Shown piece after piece: positions 42,863-53,049 of a DNA stretch of 64,000 nucleotides. Origin of the DNA: Rhizophagus irregularis. Its lineage: Eukaryota; Glomeromycota; Glomeromycetes; Glomerales; Glomeraceae. How positions within the stretch are numbered: the stretch's first letter is position 1; every line of letters starts with the position of its first letter. The position numbers and the translations under genes are program-made. The notes beneath the pieces were generated by a model. The model had not been told where the DNA came from. It worked only from the letters and a program-made list of their open reading frames with translations, and did not search any database. Location of the stretch: contig NC_089448.1 of the NCBI RefSeq assembly GCF_026210795.1, forward strand, positions 3,720,001-3,784,000. The letters run 5' to 3'.

Positions 42863-43713
42863 CTAGAGCTCCGAATGGGTCAGGTCAGGTTAGGTTAATT
42901 GATAAACCTGACCTGAAATTTTTTTTCAGGTCAGGTCAGGTCAGGTTATATCAGGTTGTCTGTTTGACCTGACCTGACCTGAAACCTGAAAAATTTCAGG
43001 ACTATTTTTATTAAGTATTGAAAAAAAACGGTACAAAACTTTTTTTTTTTAATATAACATTATGAAAAAAATGTTTTCGCAACGTTATTATTGAAATATC
43101 AAAAAAAAAATGTTACGAAACATTTTTTTAATATAATATTATGAAAAAACGTTTTCGCAACGTTTTTTCTCGAAATATTGCGATTCAACATTTTTATATT
43201 AAAATCATAAAAAAGTGAATCCCAATACTGCAATTCACTTTTTTTATATAGAATTAATATAAAAAAAGTGAGTTGCGGTATTGCGATTCACTTTTTTATA
43301 TTGATTTTGTATAAAAAAAGTGAGTTGCGGTATTGCGATTCACTTTTTTATATTGATTTCATATAATAAAAGTGAGTTGCGGTATTGCGATTCACTTTTT
43401 TATATAGATTCTATATAAAAAAAGTGAGTTGCGGTATTGCGATTCACTTTTTTATATTGATTTCATATAATAAAAGTGAGTTGCGGTATTGCGATTCACT
43501 TTTTTATATAGATTCTATATAAAAAAGTGAATCGCAATACTGCAACTCACTTTTATTATATAGTAGAATCAATAGTTTCAGGTCAACAGGTCAATCAGGT
43601 CAGGTCAATCTTTATACCTAACCTGAATTTTTTTTAAAAATCTCATACCTGACCTGAATTTCAGGTCAGGTCAGGTCAGGTTACCTGAATTTGGCTGACC
43701 TGTTCAGAGCTCT
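42863..43713. mobile_element. hAT-type MITE inserted in the integrase gene (GGTCAGG family)
   Basis: Flanked by an exact 8-bp duplication AATTATAG (42855-42862 and 43714-43721), typical for hAT elements. The ends are CTAGAGCTCCGAATGGGTCA and, in reverse, AGAGCTCTGAACAGGTCA. The subterminal parts are rich in GGTCAGGT/ACCTGACC repeats. The centre has tandem palindromic units (43203-43555). Removing it restores the integrase frame. No coding capacity. A fragment of the same family lies at 56140-56292. Confidence 0.88.
43203..43555. repeat. Tandem palindromic 40-60-bp units
   Basis: About six copies of AAAAGTGAGTTGCGGTATTG followed by CGATTCACTTTT, joined by TATA-rich spacers. Each unit is itself an imperfect inverted repeat (AAAGTGA...TCACTTT). 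Confidence 0.85.
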
Positions 43714-44229
43714 AATTATAGCGTCTATCCCTAAACGAGCACCGTTCATATCTGTATGAAAGTACAGTCTCCTCTCGATATAACGAACCCTGCGTTCTGG
43801 CCGATCAGGCCTTCGTTATAAGCAACTTCGTTAACACTATAACGAATTATTCAGTGTAACATAGCGAATTCTTCGTTGTAATGTATAACTATATGTTACA
43901 CTGATAGTTTTACAAATTTTGAAAATGCCGATATGCCGTAATTTTAACCTGTCAAATAATTACAGTTTCGGTCATATGATTTATACCGATTTACCACTGA
44001 TCGTTGTAGATAATCTTTTTTTTTTAAAAAAAATGTAAAAAAAAAAAATCGGTAAAACCGAATACAAATTCGGTTTAAAAAACTGAAAAAAAAATAGGTT
44101 TATTAATAAGATTTTTATTTAAATTATTTTAATCGATTTTTCAGTTTTTTCTTAAAAAAAATGGGATTTGTTTATTTATTGTAGGAAATGGACTTCTAGA
44201 TTTTAGGGAAAAATGAAAAATGGTAAAGT

Positions 44230-44840
44230 TCTAAAGAGGAGTTTGGGTAAAGAAACGTTCTAACGTTTCTTTTTTCTTTATTTTTGTAGGGAACGACTTG
44301 GGAACGGTCTTGAAGGACCTCGGGTAAGTTGAATGGAGGAAGTTTGGGGAATTAACTTAAAAGAAACGTTCTAACGTTTCTTTCTTAATTTATTTTTGCA
44401 GGAAACACCAGGAAAACCTCGGGTAAGTCGAATGGAGGGAGTTTTGGGAATTAATTTAAAAGAAACATTTTAACGTTTCTTTTTTTTCTTTATTTTTGTA
44501 GGAAAAGACTTGGGAACGGTTTTGGAGGACCTCGGGTAAGTTGAATGGAGGGAATTTTTGTGATTTGACTTAAAGAAACGTTCTAACGTTTCTTTTTTTT
44601 TCTTTATTTTAGTAGGAAACGACTTGGGAACGTCTTGGAGATCTCAGGTAAGTTGAAAGGAGGGAGTTTTTATAAAATAAATTTAAAAGAAACATTCTAA
44701 CGTTTCTTTTTTCTTTATTTTTGTAGGAAATGACTTGGGAACGGTTTTGGAGACCTCGGGTAAGTTGAATGGAGGGAGTTTTTGTAGATTGACTTAAAGA
44801 AATGTTCTAACGTTTCTTTTTTCTTTATTTTTATAGGGAA
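44230..44840 (+). repeat. Six-copy ~110-bp tandem repeat with splice-site-like borders
   Basis: Each unit has the palindrome GAAACGTTCTAACGTTTC, then TTTATTTTTGTAG, a 21-34-nt stretch such as GACTTGGGAACGGT, then GGTAAGTTGAATGGAGGGAG. The palindromes start near 44254, 44361, 44460, 44572, 44688 and 44798. The ...TTTGTAG / GTAAGT borders look like repeated acceptor-miniexon-donor units on the strand opposite the transposase. The mini-exons do not keep one frame, so coding is doubtful. Confidence 0.75.
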
Positions 44841-45192
44841 TAGCCTTAGAAAAGCTATGGTTGATGCAGTGTTATTAATAAAGAATCAGTCAATGATGTT
44901 TTCATTAGCAAATGATTTATTAAAGCGGAAATAAATATTTATTTCAAATGATTTTGCTGTAGCCGTTAATGAATACTTGAGTGGTATCAAAACTAGAACC
45001 GCATAATGCCATTTTGCTTGATCGGAAAATACTCTATATTTTTTGAAGAATTATTTTTTAAAATTTTATTAGCTTGTTGAATAATTACGTCTAAATATAA
45101 AATTAATTACGTCAATACAATTTAATACGTCATAATGCAAATTAATTACGTCAGTATAGAATCGATATAATTATAAATTTTTATTAATAGAA

Positions 45193-46885
45193 TTATTCGA
45201 TTACATTAACAAAATTATCAAGATTGATTTGCTTTGTAGAACAAAAGCGTTCTCTCAAAGCTTCTTTTTTTAATTTTTTTATAAACTTAATATCCTCATT
45301 ATTTGAACCATAATTTTTTTCCTGACGTTGTAAATATAAGATCACTTTATCGTAACATTCAATAACTTCGTTATGAGTTATTGTTGGTAAAGGTTCCTCC
45401 TCAATTTCTTCTTTTTCTTGATTGTTAGGTTGAACTGCTTTTAAAATTTCATCATCAGAAATCATTTCCATTGTTACCTCAGAATCGTCATAAAGAACAA
45501 ATTCTTCAGCTGTGAAAGAATTTTTGAAATCAAGTTTATTTATTAAGACTTGAACTTCTTCCAACTCCCTTAGGCGTTCAAGTTCAAGTTGTATATCAAC
45601 ATTGTTCTCGTAAGCTTCACGGTTGACACTTTCATCATCACTTGGCTCACCATATTCAGGTATAATACCTGCTTTTAGCCAACAATTTTTGATTGTATCA
45701 TTCGTAACATTATCCCACGCACGTGCAATATATTTGATACATTTTTTAATGTCAATTTCACCAAGTTCAGTGCCATGTTCATTGAAATTATCAAAAGCTT
45801 TAACCCGATTACGCAAATACAACTTTCTATATTGTGCCTAAAATAATTAAATTTGAAACAATTACAGTGAACAAATACATTAAATTTGAAACAATTACAG
45901 TGAACAAATAAAGTTTACTTCTTACTTTAAAACTATTGATGATTCCTTGATCGCAGGGTTGAAGGTGAGATGTGGTATTTGGAGGAAGGTATTCAATAAC
46001 AATATTTGTGAGAGTTGTATTTTCAGATAAAGCATGTGTTGGAGCATTGTCAACAAGTAGAAGTATGTGCCTATTTTGTGCTCTCATATAAGAATCTAAT
46101 TTTTTAAGATAATCATTCCAGATAGATACTTGCATCCAACTTTTTTTATTCCAATAATAATTGACCGGAAGGGAATTTTTGTTAATATTTTTAAGCACTC
46201 TGGGATTTTCATATTTATGTATAAATAGGAGGCGCAATTTTTCAGTTCCGGTTGAATTGCAGGTAAATAAAATAGTTACACGATCCTTAGATTGCTTAGT
46301 TCCGGTTACAGAACTATTAGATATTGTACGATTCGGTTTCATTTTCCAGAAGAGACCCGTCTCATCACAATTAAAAATATCTTTTGGATCATAATCTCTT
46401 AATGTTTGACGAAGTTTTTCTCTCATTGAATCAAGATCTTGAATTGGTGCACTACCCCCTTCTCCATGAATATTATACTGCTTAAGATTATGTCTCTTTT
46501 TAAAATTATCAAGCCACCCATTTGATGCTTTGAATTTTTCTTCATTACACAATAAGGCAAAATCTAATGCCTTTGTTGTTAGAATACTTTCAGTAAGAAT
46601 AAGTCCAGCTTGAAGTGCTTTATCTATCCAGACAGTAAGTGCTTCTTCAATAATAGGAAACTGAATTTTTTTTTCGCGTTTTAAATTGGCTTGATATGAA
46701 TCATTATCTATTGCAAGCCATCAGTCTTTCTCTTTCAAAATATCACTCACCATTCCTTCACTAACATCATATTCTTTTGCTAAATCCTTTTGTTTTAAAA
46801 AAGGAGTGGATATTTTTTTTAAGCAAATCTCCTTCTTTTGAGCTGACGTGAGTGATTTACATTTTCTAGGAGTTTCTTTTGGCAT
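45193..46885 (-). pseudogene. pogo/Tigger-type transposase (one in-frame stop)
   Basis: Two exons (45926-46885 and 45193-45837, phase 0) make about 534 codons. N-terminal CENP-B-like helix-turn-helix (SLTSAQKKEICLKK, LAKEYDVSEGMVSDILKEKD), a second DNA-binding helix region (SNGWLDNFKKRHNLKQY) and a DDE core with aspartates in IFNCDETGLFWKM, LLLVDNAPTHA and LQPCDQGIINSFK. The C-terminus is acidic. One TGA follows KEKD where Arg or Lys is expected; otherwise both exons are open. It would cut and paste the element at TA sites. A relatively recent copy, since all else is intact. Confidence 0.9.
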
Positions 46886-47292
46886 ATTATTAATATCAAA
46901 GGAGGAATAAATGAAAGTAATGATAAGTATAGTGTAAAAATCCATTTTTATATAAATAATTACCATATTTAATAAAATAGCAAGGGGTAAATTATCTTAA
47001 TAGAAAATTACAAAAAATTTACCAGTATTACTAAAGAATGTTCAATTAAAAACCGCAAAAATTCTTCGTTATAATGAAAAAAAAATTCGTTGTAAAAAAA
47101 TCCGTTATACCAAATGGCATATTTATATAAGTAATTCACACACTTTACTTCGTACTATGTTATACAGTAAATAAATAGTAAACTTCGTTATACCAAAGTT
47201 TTTTTTATATTTAAAATTGGTACTACATTGAATGATCCGTTATATCATATTATTCGTTATATCGAAGTTCGTTGTAGAGAGAGGAGACTGTA

Positions 47293-49325
47293 GTATAAAA
47301 TTGGTTCTACTTGTTCACATAGAATTACTTTTCTTATACCATCCTTTGTTTTCCTAAATAAAATATTATTTTGATAAATATATTGGGTTGAGTTTTTTCG
47401 AATTTGGGTTTTCCATTTATCCGTTATACCATCCATAAAAGTGAGAGTTGTTAAAAATAAGATTAATTCGTTATATAGTTGTTCATCCATGATCGTTATG
47501 TGAGGTTGAAGGATTGGTGTGATTATTAGTTGAGGTTGAGTCAAGACGAGAGAATGCATCAGCATTCGCATGTTTAGTCCCTTTCTGATATATAATGTCA
47601 TATTTATATTCTGATAAAGCAATCTTCCATCTTTCTAATCTTTTATTATTATTTTCTGTTATTGAATTTAATAACCACTTGAGTGCTGCATGGTCGGTGG
47701 TGATAGTGAATTTACTTCCATAAAGATAATGTCAAAAATATTTAACTGCCCATACAATCGTAAGACATTCCAGTTTTATGATGGCATAATTCTTTTCCGC
47801 TGGTATTAAAGTTTGACTAGCATAGGTGATTACGTGCTCTTGATCATCATTTTTCTGTGCAAGTACTACGCCTAATCCTATAGTTGAAGCATCAGTATAT
47901 AAAAAGAAAGGTTTAAAAAATCTGGGTATTGTACGATCAGTGCTGTTGTTAATTTATCTCTTAAATTCTCAAATGCCTTCTGTTGTAAATTCGTCCATTC
48001 GTAGGGTGCATCTTTTTTTAACAACTTGTACATTGGATCAGCAACTTTAGCAAAATCTTTGATAAAGCGTCAATAATAAGAGAATAATCCTAGGATTCCA
48101 CGTAATTCTCTAATATTTTGAGGCTCTGGATAATTAACCATTTTATTGACTTTTTCTGGATCAGGTTTAACACCTTCTTTCCCCACAACATGTCCTAAAA
48201 ATTGAAGTTCCGCTGCTGTAAAATGACATTTTTCTGCTTTTAATCTTAGATTCGCCTTACGAATTCTATTTAGAACTTCTTCCAAATGTTGAATATAATC
48301 TTTAAAAGTTTTTGAATATATAATGACATCGTCAAGATAAACTAAAATGAACTTTTCCTTTATCCCATGTAAAACTTTGTCCATAGTTTGCTGAAATGTC
48401 ACAGGTGCGTTACAAAGTCCAAAAGGCATGACTTTGAATTCGTATGTTCCAAATTTTGTGATAAAGGCTGTTTTTTCCTGATCTTCTGTCCTTACTTTTA
48501 TTTGCCAATACCCTGATGCTAAATCTAAAGTGGTGAACCATTGTGCATCTTGTAGAGAATCTAATAATTCATCAATTCTTGGAAGCGGGTAATTATCCTT
48601 TTTTGTAATATCGTTAAGAGGTTTATAATTAACGCAAAACCTAAGTTTTCCATTCTTCTTTTTCACTATCACTACTGGAAATAACCAGGGACTAGTTGAA
48701 GGTTCCATTAGCCCTTGTTCTAACATGTCATTAATTTCACTCTCAATAAATTTATTTTCCTTTGGTGCTGTCCTATAAGCTCGCTTTTTGATAGGTGGCA
48801 CTTCTTCAGTGATAATAATATGTTCCCCTTCTGTAGTTTGTTTTAACTCTTGTAATGATTTAGTGAATAAGTCTTTATTTTTATCTAGTAATTGATGGAG
48901 TAATTGATATTGACTTTTCTCTAATTTTCCAATTGGTACAACTTTTTCTGGTTCTAGTTGAATATTAGATACATTTGGACTTTCTGATCCTTGCATCACG
49001 TGATAAATGTTCCAATCTTCTTGAACTATTTGACAATTATTACAAACTTCTTGATCTCCTGAGGTCTTACATAGGCATTTTCCTGGCCCTTTACTATTAA
49101 TTACGCCAGTACTATTGTGACTTATTTGTTGCTTAATATATTCCAAATACCCTGAGTGATATTCTCGATTATTGATTTGAAAAGTACTTTTAGTTATTTC
49201 TGCCTTATAAAATGGAACGGCTATGGTGTTTCTAACTCATCTTTTAATTCTAATTCGTCTACTGGATCAATGACTGTATATTTTGTTGGGTCCAATTTTT
49301 GTGAACATGTGACAGGAATTTGTTG
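47293..49325 (-). pseudogene. Gypsy reverse transcriptase / RNase H (pol middle part), broken
   Basis: The RT core is open from 49146 to 48070: YPLPRIDELLDSLQ, TLDLASGYWQIKV, FGLCNAPVTFQQTMDKVL and the catalytic YLDDVIIYS. RNase H follows (LSFYTDASTIGLGVVLAQKN, IKLECLTIVWAVKYF, TTDHAALKWLLNS, ADALSRL). A Cys cluster (CLCKTSGDQEVCNNC) lies between protease and RT. Stops: TGA in SYY-stop-RFIKDF and KYF-stop-HYLYG, both where Arg is usual, and TAA after YEGI. A frame change near 49225 separates protease and RT, another lies near 47520-47600. Confidence 0.9.
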
Positions 49326-50250
49326 TTAGATTCCTTCATATTTAATGGTGATGGTATTCTGTCCATAATCAATATTTGCATTAACCTTCTTCAACCATTC
49401 GTTACCAAGCAGAACATTATATTCGGCTGAGTTTGTGACTATCATATTGACATAGACTTTAATATCCCTCATTTGCACTGGGACTTGCTGAACCATTCTT
49501 AGTGGTGATGATTTTTGTCCTGTTACATCAATGATTTTAATATTTGTAGGTAATTTAATTCCTTTATTGACTTTATCTAGGAATCTTTTAGAAATAATAC
49601 AACCTACAGCTCCTGAATCTATTAAAACATTAACAGGTTGTCCATATACAATCGCTTCTCCATATAAGGCTTCTTCAGCTCTTTCTTTTTGATTAAGATA
49701 TGCTGATTCTTCTCTAATCAATTGGTTAAGAATATCAGCACAATAATTAACTAGTGTTGGGGTTAATTCATTATGTTTTGCCATAAATTGGAATTGTTCG
49801 AAAGAAGTAATTGTCCAAGCTCCTTGTTTTTCAGGTTCAGTTCGCTGTAACTCTTGATAATCAGGTACTTTCGTTAAATAAACATCACAATTAAAAGCTG
49901 GATCGTTAAATAGAAATAAACATTCATCTTTTTTAATATCTAGTGCTGTTTCTTCTTTTGTTTCTCTAAGCACAGCTTGAAGAAAAGATTCACGATTTTC
50001 TACTTTTCCTCCTGCTACTTGCCATAAATTATACATTATTTTATTTTTCTGTAGTCATTTCGACAAACAAATTCCAAAGTTATTATATAAAATATTGAGA
50101 ACATATGTAGGTCTTTTTAATAGTTGGGTTGGCTTTTCAATTGGCCTGATTTCTTCTAATGGTTCCTTCCAATTCACTCTTTTTGCACTATTTTCATTAG
50201 AGGGTTTTCTAAAATTCGCACTCTCTCCCTCTAGAGAAGCGTTTAGTAGT
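49326..50250 (-). pseudogene. Nudix hydrolase domain fused to retropepsin in Gypsy pol
   Basis: Pol frame entered from gag by -1 frameshifting. The first domain is Nudix-like: strand PTYVLNILYNNFGICLSK, then LWQVAGGKVE and the Nudix box GGKVENRESF...LRETKEETAL (49938-50012), which keeps the G-x5-E-x7-RE-x-x-EE spacing with Ala for the last Gly. It continues through FLFNDPAFNCDVYLTKV. The second domain is an aspartic protease (VNVLIDSGAVGCIISKRFL, active-site DSG, and NVLLGNEWL). A TGA (LSK-stop-LQKN) near 50057 interrupts the Nudix domain where Arg is likely; the track from 50036 to 49326 is open. Nudix enzymes cleave nucleoside diphosphate-X compounds such as oxidised dNTPs; a role in cleaning the dNTP pool for reverse transcription is inference. 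Confidence 0.85.
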
Positions 50251-52269
50251 TTAAACGACCGTTACTTTGAAAACCGTTATTGGTTCCATTATTACCATTA
50301 TTATTATTTGATGGTGGTGACCTGCAGTTCCTAGAGACATGTCCTTTTCTTCCACAATTGTAACAATCAACATTCCTTAAATCTCTTCCATTATTGTTGC
50401 AATTATTATTATTTTGTTGATTATTTCTTTGACGACAGTTTTTCGTGATATGTCCAGTTCTTCCACAGACATAGCATCCTGAATTATTTCTGTTTTGATT
50501 ATTATTATTGTTGTTATTTGGAGTAGAGTTGGTTGGTTTAGTTTCTGTACGCATTTGGCTTAATGCTGCAGTAATTCCTTCGCTGATTTTTTATTCAACC
50601 ATCTTTTCTACACTTTCTGGTTGTGAATAACTCATTGAATAGGCAGGTTGATACATGACTAGGTTAGTTCGAGCAGGAATCATTCCTCCATTCATATTTT
50701 GTAAATAACCTGGCATCATCAAATAAACTGATAAGTCCATTCCCATTGAAAAAGCAGTTTCTAATGCCTGTGCTTTTTCCATTGCTTCTTCTACTGTTTG
50801 AGGCATAGCGGATTGTACAGGTACAACAAATTCAGGTCTTAAACCTTCGATAAATTCATGAATTTTATCCAATTCCATTCGTCTATCTGTAAGATCCACT
50901 CTTTTCCATAATTCTGTAATTGCTGCGATATATTCTTCAATTGTTTCACCTTGCTTTTGTTTCCTATTTTGCAGTTGATGTTTCTACTGACTAATTCTAA
51001 AAGGATTACAGAAATGATCCTTAAATAAGTGCATAAATGATTGTTGAGGGTTATTATCATCCTCCCAAAAAGTAATATTTTGACAATTGTACTAAGTTAA
51101 TGCTGTCCCTTTAAGATAGGATGCTACTAAAACAATCGCTCATTTTTCGCTGACTCTATTAGCTATACAAGCTCTACTAAAAGCTTCAATCCATTCGACA
51201 GAATCCTGATTTCCTCCTTTAAAAACTGGAAAATCAACCAGTCTAGATTCTTTAGGTTCAACTCCTTTTGCATAAAATTTTTGTGCCTGCTGAAAAAACT
51301 GTAACATAATTTTATTTTGTTCATTTTCAGTAATAGGAGTTTGTTGTTCTTCTGGTTCTTCATCACCTTGTAAATTATTACTAGAAAAGTCAAGAAGGTT
51401 ATTCTGTCGAGAAGTTTTCAAGGTTGATATTCTAATACTAGAAGAACTAAATGAATCCTGGAACGGCTTTGTAGTTACAAATGATTTAGAATTGAATGAT
51501 AATCCAGTATCAGAATACGTTTATAAGTTGAAAATGGTTTCGTACTCCATTTATTTGAACTACCGCTAATTGTAGCTTTTTGCTTATCTTTCTCATTTTT
51601 TCTAGAATTGTAAATGTGATCATTTGTTGTATCAGCTATACCTAATTGATTAAAACTACTATTTCCATCATTTTTGAGTACTGTATCATGTGATATTATA
51701 CTTTCTGCTTCTTCTTTTTCTTCATTTCGTTGGTTTTGCCACGCTTTGTCTTGTATACTTGTTGTAGATTCAGTTCCTCCAAATTGTTGTTCACTACCTG
51801 AACTTTCATCATTTTTATCTGTCTTATTTTGGTTTCCTGACATCTTGCTTGTATTACTGGCTGTATCTGATAATTGTTCTGAATAATATGCTTTCCAATT
51901 ATTGAAGCGGTCTGTGACTTCCCAATAGAATTGTATCGTTTCAACTAATGTATCAAATGCTGGTATTACTATATACCTAATAGTTTGTACTAACTCCTGA
52001 ATTAATCTGTAAACTTCTTGGCTATCTCATTTTCGCTGTAATTTCCTAAAGATTCGTATAGTATTTTGTGTAAAAACACTATCTGGATATCTGGATGAAA
52101 TAACGAATTGCCAAAATTCTCTAAATCTAGGATTCTCCAATAATCCTAAATTCTGATCTTCTGGATAGCAATTTGCACACGATAAATCTTCAATTAAATC
52201 CTGTTTTCCTTGGTTATGATCTTCTATATGTTGAAAAATCTGTTGTAAATACTGAAATTCCTTATTCAT
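50243..52269 (-). pseudogene. Gypsy gag, broken
   Basis: Starts at ATG 52269 (MNKEFQYLQQIFQHIEDHNQ) and ends at TAA 50243. An N-terminal region of about 270 residues, a Ser/Asn-rich linker, the capsid-type region (RLVDFPVFKGGNQDSVEWIE, LVASYLKG, ELWKRVDLTDRRMELDKIHE) and two CCHC zinc knuckles (CYVCGRTGHITKNC and CYNCGRKGHVSRNC) in an Asn-rich tail. Breaks: TGA at about 52024 and 51137, TAG at about 51091 and 50990, TAA at about 50600, and a frame change near 51520. Gag would build the virus-like particle of the element. Confidence 0.88.
50249..50255 (-). promoter_or_regulatory. -1 ribosomal frameshift heptamer between gag and pol
   Basis: On the minus strand the gag codons are CGT TTA AAC TAC TAA, giving the canonical slippery heptamer T TTA AAC one codon before the gag stop. 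Slipping back one base enters exactly the open Nudix-protease frame (CTA CTA AAC GCT). About ten bases downstream TTCTCT and GGAGAG can pair as a small hairpin. Confidence 0.8.
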
Positions 52270-52296
52270 TCACAATTACTATTTTTCTTTAGTTTC

Positions 52297-52312
52297 CACT
52301 CAACTCGCACCA
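52297..52312 (-). other. tRNA primer binding site
   Basis: On the minus strand, TGGTGCGAGTTGAGTG starts 3 nt after the 5' LTR and begins with TGG, complementary to a tRNA CCA end. The complement ends TCGCACCA, like the acceptor end of tRNA-Phe, but the tRNA is not certain. Confidence 0.7.
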
Positions 52313-52315
52313 AAT

Positions 52316-52934
52316 TGTTATCCTGTTAATAATTAAAGCTGACTGAAAAACTTTAATGCTTTAACAGGTTAACTGGAGTTTAACTTAATAGGAGAGTCTT
52401 AAGTTGATCACAAATAATTACGTGAAATAACGTTAAATGTTCAGTTAAAGAAAATAGGTTTTTATTAAAATAATGTAAGATTTTGGATACGACGAAAATA
52501 TAGATAATCTCTTGGTTGCGAAATTAACTATCTTGAATTATACTACTGAGAATAATACTCTTTTTGTATAACTCGAAAACTACAATACAATTCTTAACTA
52601 ACTAACTGACCTCCCACTTGGTAAAATCCTATCACTATTTATAATAAAATAAAAATCAAGAATATTTGATAAAATAAATAAAACAAATATAATAAATAAA
52701 TAAAATAAAATAAAATAAATAAGATAAAATAAATATATCAAATAAATAAAATATAACAAATAAAATAAATAAAATTAATAAAATAAATAAATCAAATATA
52801 TCAAATTTATCAGATTTATCAGATTTATCAAATAAATTAAGAAAATCAAGAAAATCGAAAAAATCAAGGAATCTACAAAATGATTTACAAAATTGATCTA
52901 CATAAAATTACTGCGCCACATTTCTATTTTAACA
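52316..52934 (-). repeat. 5' LTR of the Gypsy element
   Basis: 619 bp, TGTTATCCTG ... TTTTAACA, near-identical to 39625-40193. The longer length comes from an expanded AAATAAATAAAAT microsatellite at about 52670-52800. Confidence 0.95.
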
Positions 52935-52996
52935 GTACGCTAGTTTATAACTGGCGGAAAAAATCCTAAATACCAATTAGTAGCCAGGTGATAATT
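52935..52996. repeat. Truncated copy of the palindromic MITE at 61201
   Basis: GCTAGTTTATAACTGG, GAAAAAATCCTAAATACCAA and TTAGTAGCCAGGTGATAA match 61231-61287 almost base for base. The left arm is missing; the Gypsy LTR abuts instead. Confidence 0.85.
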
Positions 52997-53049
52997 TATG
53001 TTTAAAGTTAAAATTAATATTTTTTAAATAAAATTAACCTATTTTTAAT

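Larger units (their letters stand above)
41843..43764 (-). pseudogene. Gypsy integrase (3' part of pol), broken
   Basis: Reads from the zinc-binding region (CDICQRRGPTNWREELIPIP) through the DDE core (IAMDYFTKWPEARA, ILSDRGTSF, GIVERFNRTIG) to a GPY/F-like end (KWIGPYFIHEVLNDNVYKLR) and the stop at 41843. In-frame TGA codons replace Arg in KD-stop-YYWPQ and AY-stop-TKKHNTTE, and a TAA follows DQVLV. The upstream part is cut by the MITE at 42863-43713 and the pogo element at 43765. The enzyme would join element cDNA to the genome, but this copy cannot make it. Confidence 0.88.
43765..47290 (-). mobile_element. Complete pogo/Tigger-type DNA transposon inserted in Gypsy pol
   Basis: 3526 bp. 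The inverted ends are CAGTCTCCTCTCGATATAAC (left) and, in reverse, CAGTCTCCTCTCTCTACAAC (right), flanked by TA at 43763-43764 and 47291-47292. It carries a DDE transposase on the minus strand (45193-46885) and a tandem repeat block (44230-44840). The flanking Gypsy frame (VEPILYY, then FHTDMNGARLG) joins cleanly when element and one TA are ignored, so the insertion came after the Gypsy element. Confidence 0.9.
39625..52934 (-). mobile_element. Ty3/Gypsy-type LTR retrotransposon with two later insertions
   Basis: About 13.3 kb between matching LTRs, coding on the minus strand: LTR (right), PBS, gag, Nudix-protease, RT-RNase H, integrase, two extra genes, PPT, LTR (left). The pol order PR-RT-RH-IN defines Ty3/Gypsy. 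It is interrupted by a pogo element (43765-47290) and a hAT-type MITE (42863-43713); without these it would be about 8.9 kb. No target duplication flanks the LTRs (TATGA on the left, GTACG on the right), so one end has probably been rearranged. Many premature stops and a few frameshifts show that it is no longer autonomous. Confidence 0.9.

Noticed and set aside
44190-44940. Protein-coding gene built from the mini-exons in the pogo element
   Set aside because: Joining the units in order changes frame and hits a stop; only the last segment (about 44837-44934) stays open.
49326-50036. Nudix segment as an independent host gene trapped between gag and pol
   Set aside because: It is fused in frame to the protease, lies directly behind the frameshift site and has no own start context or introns.
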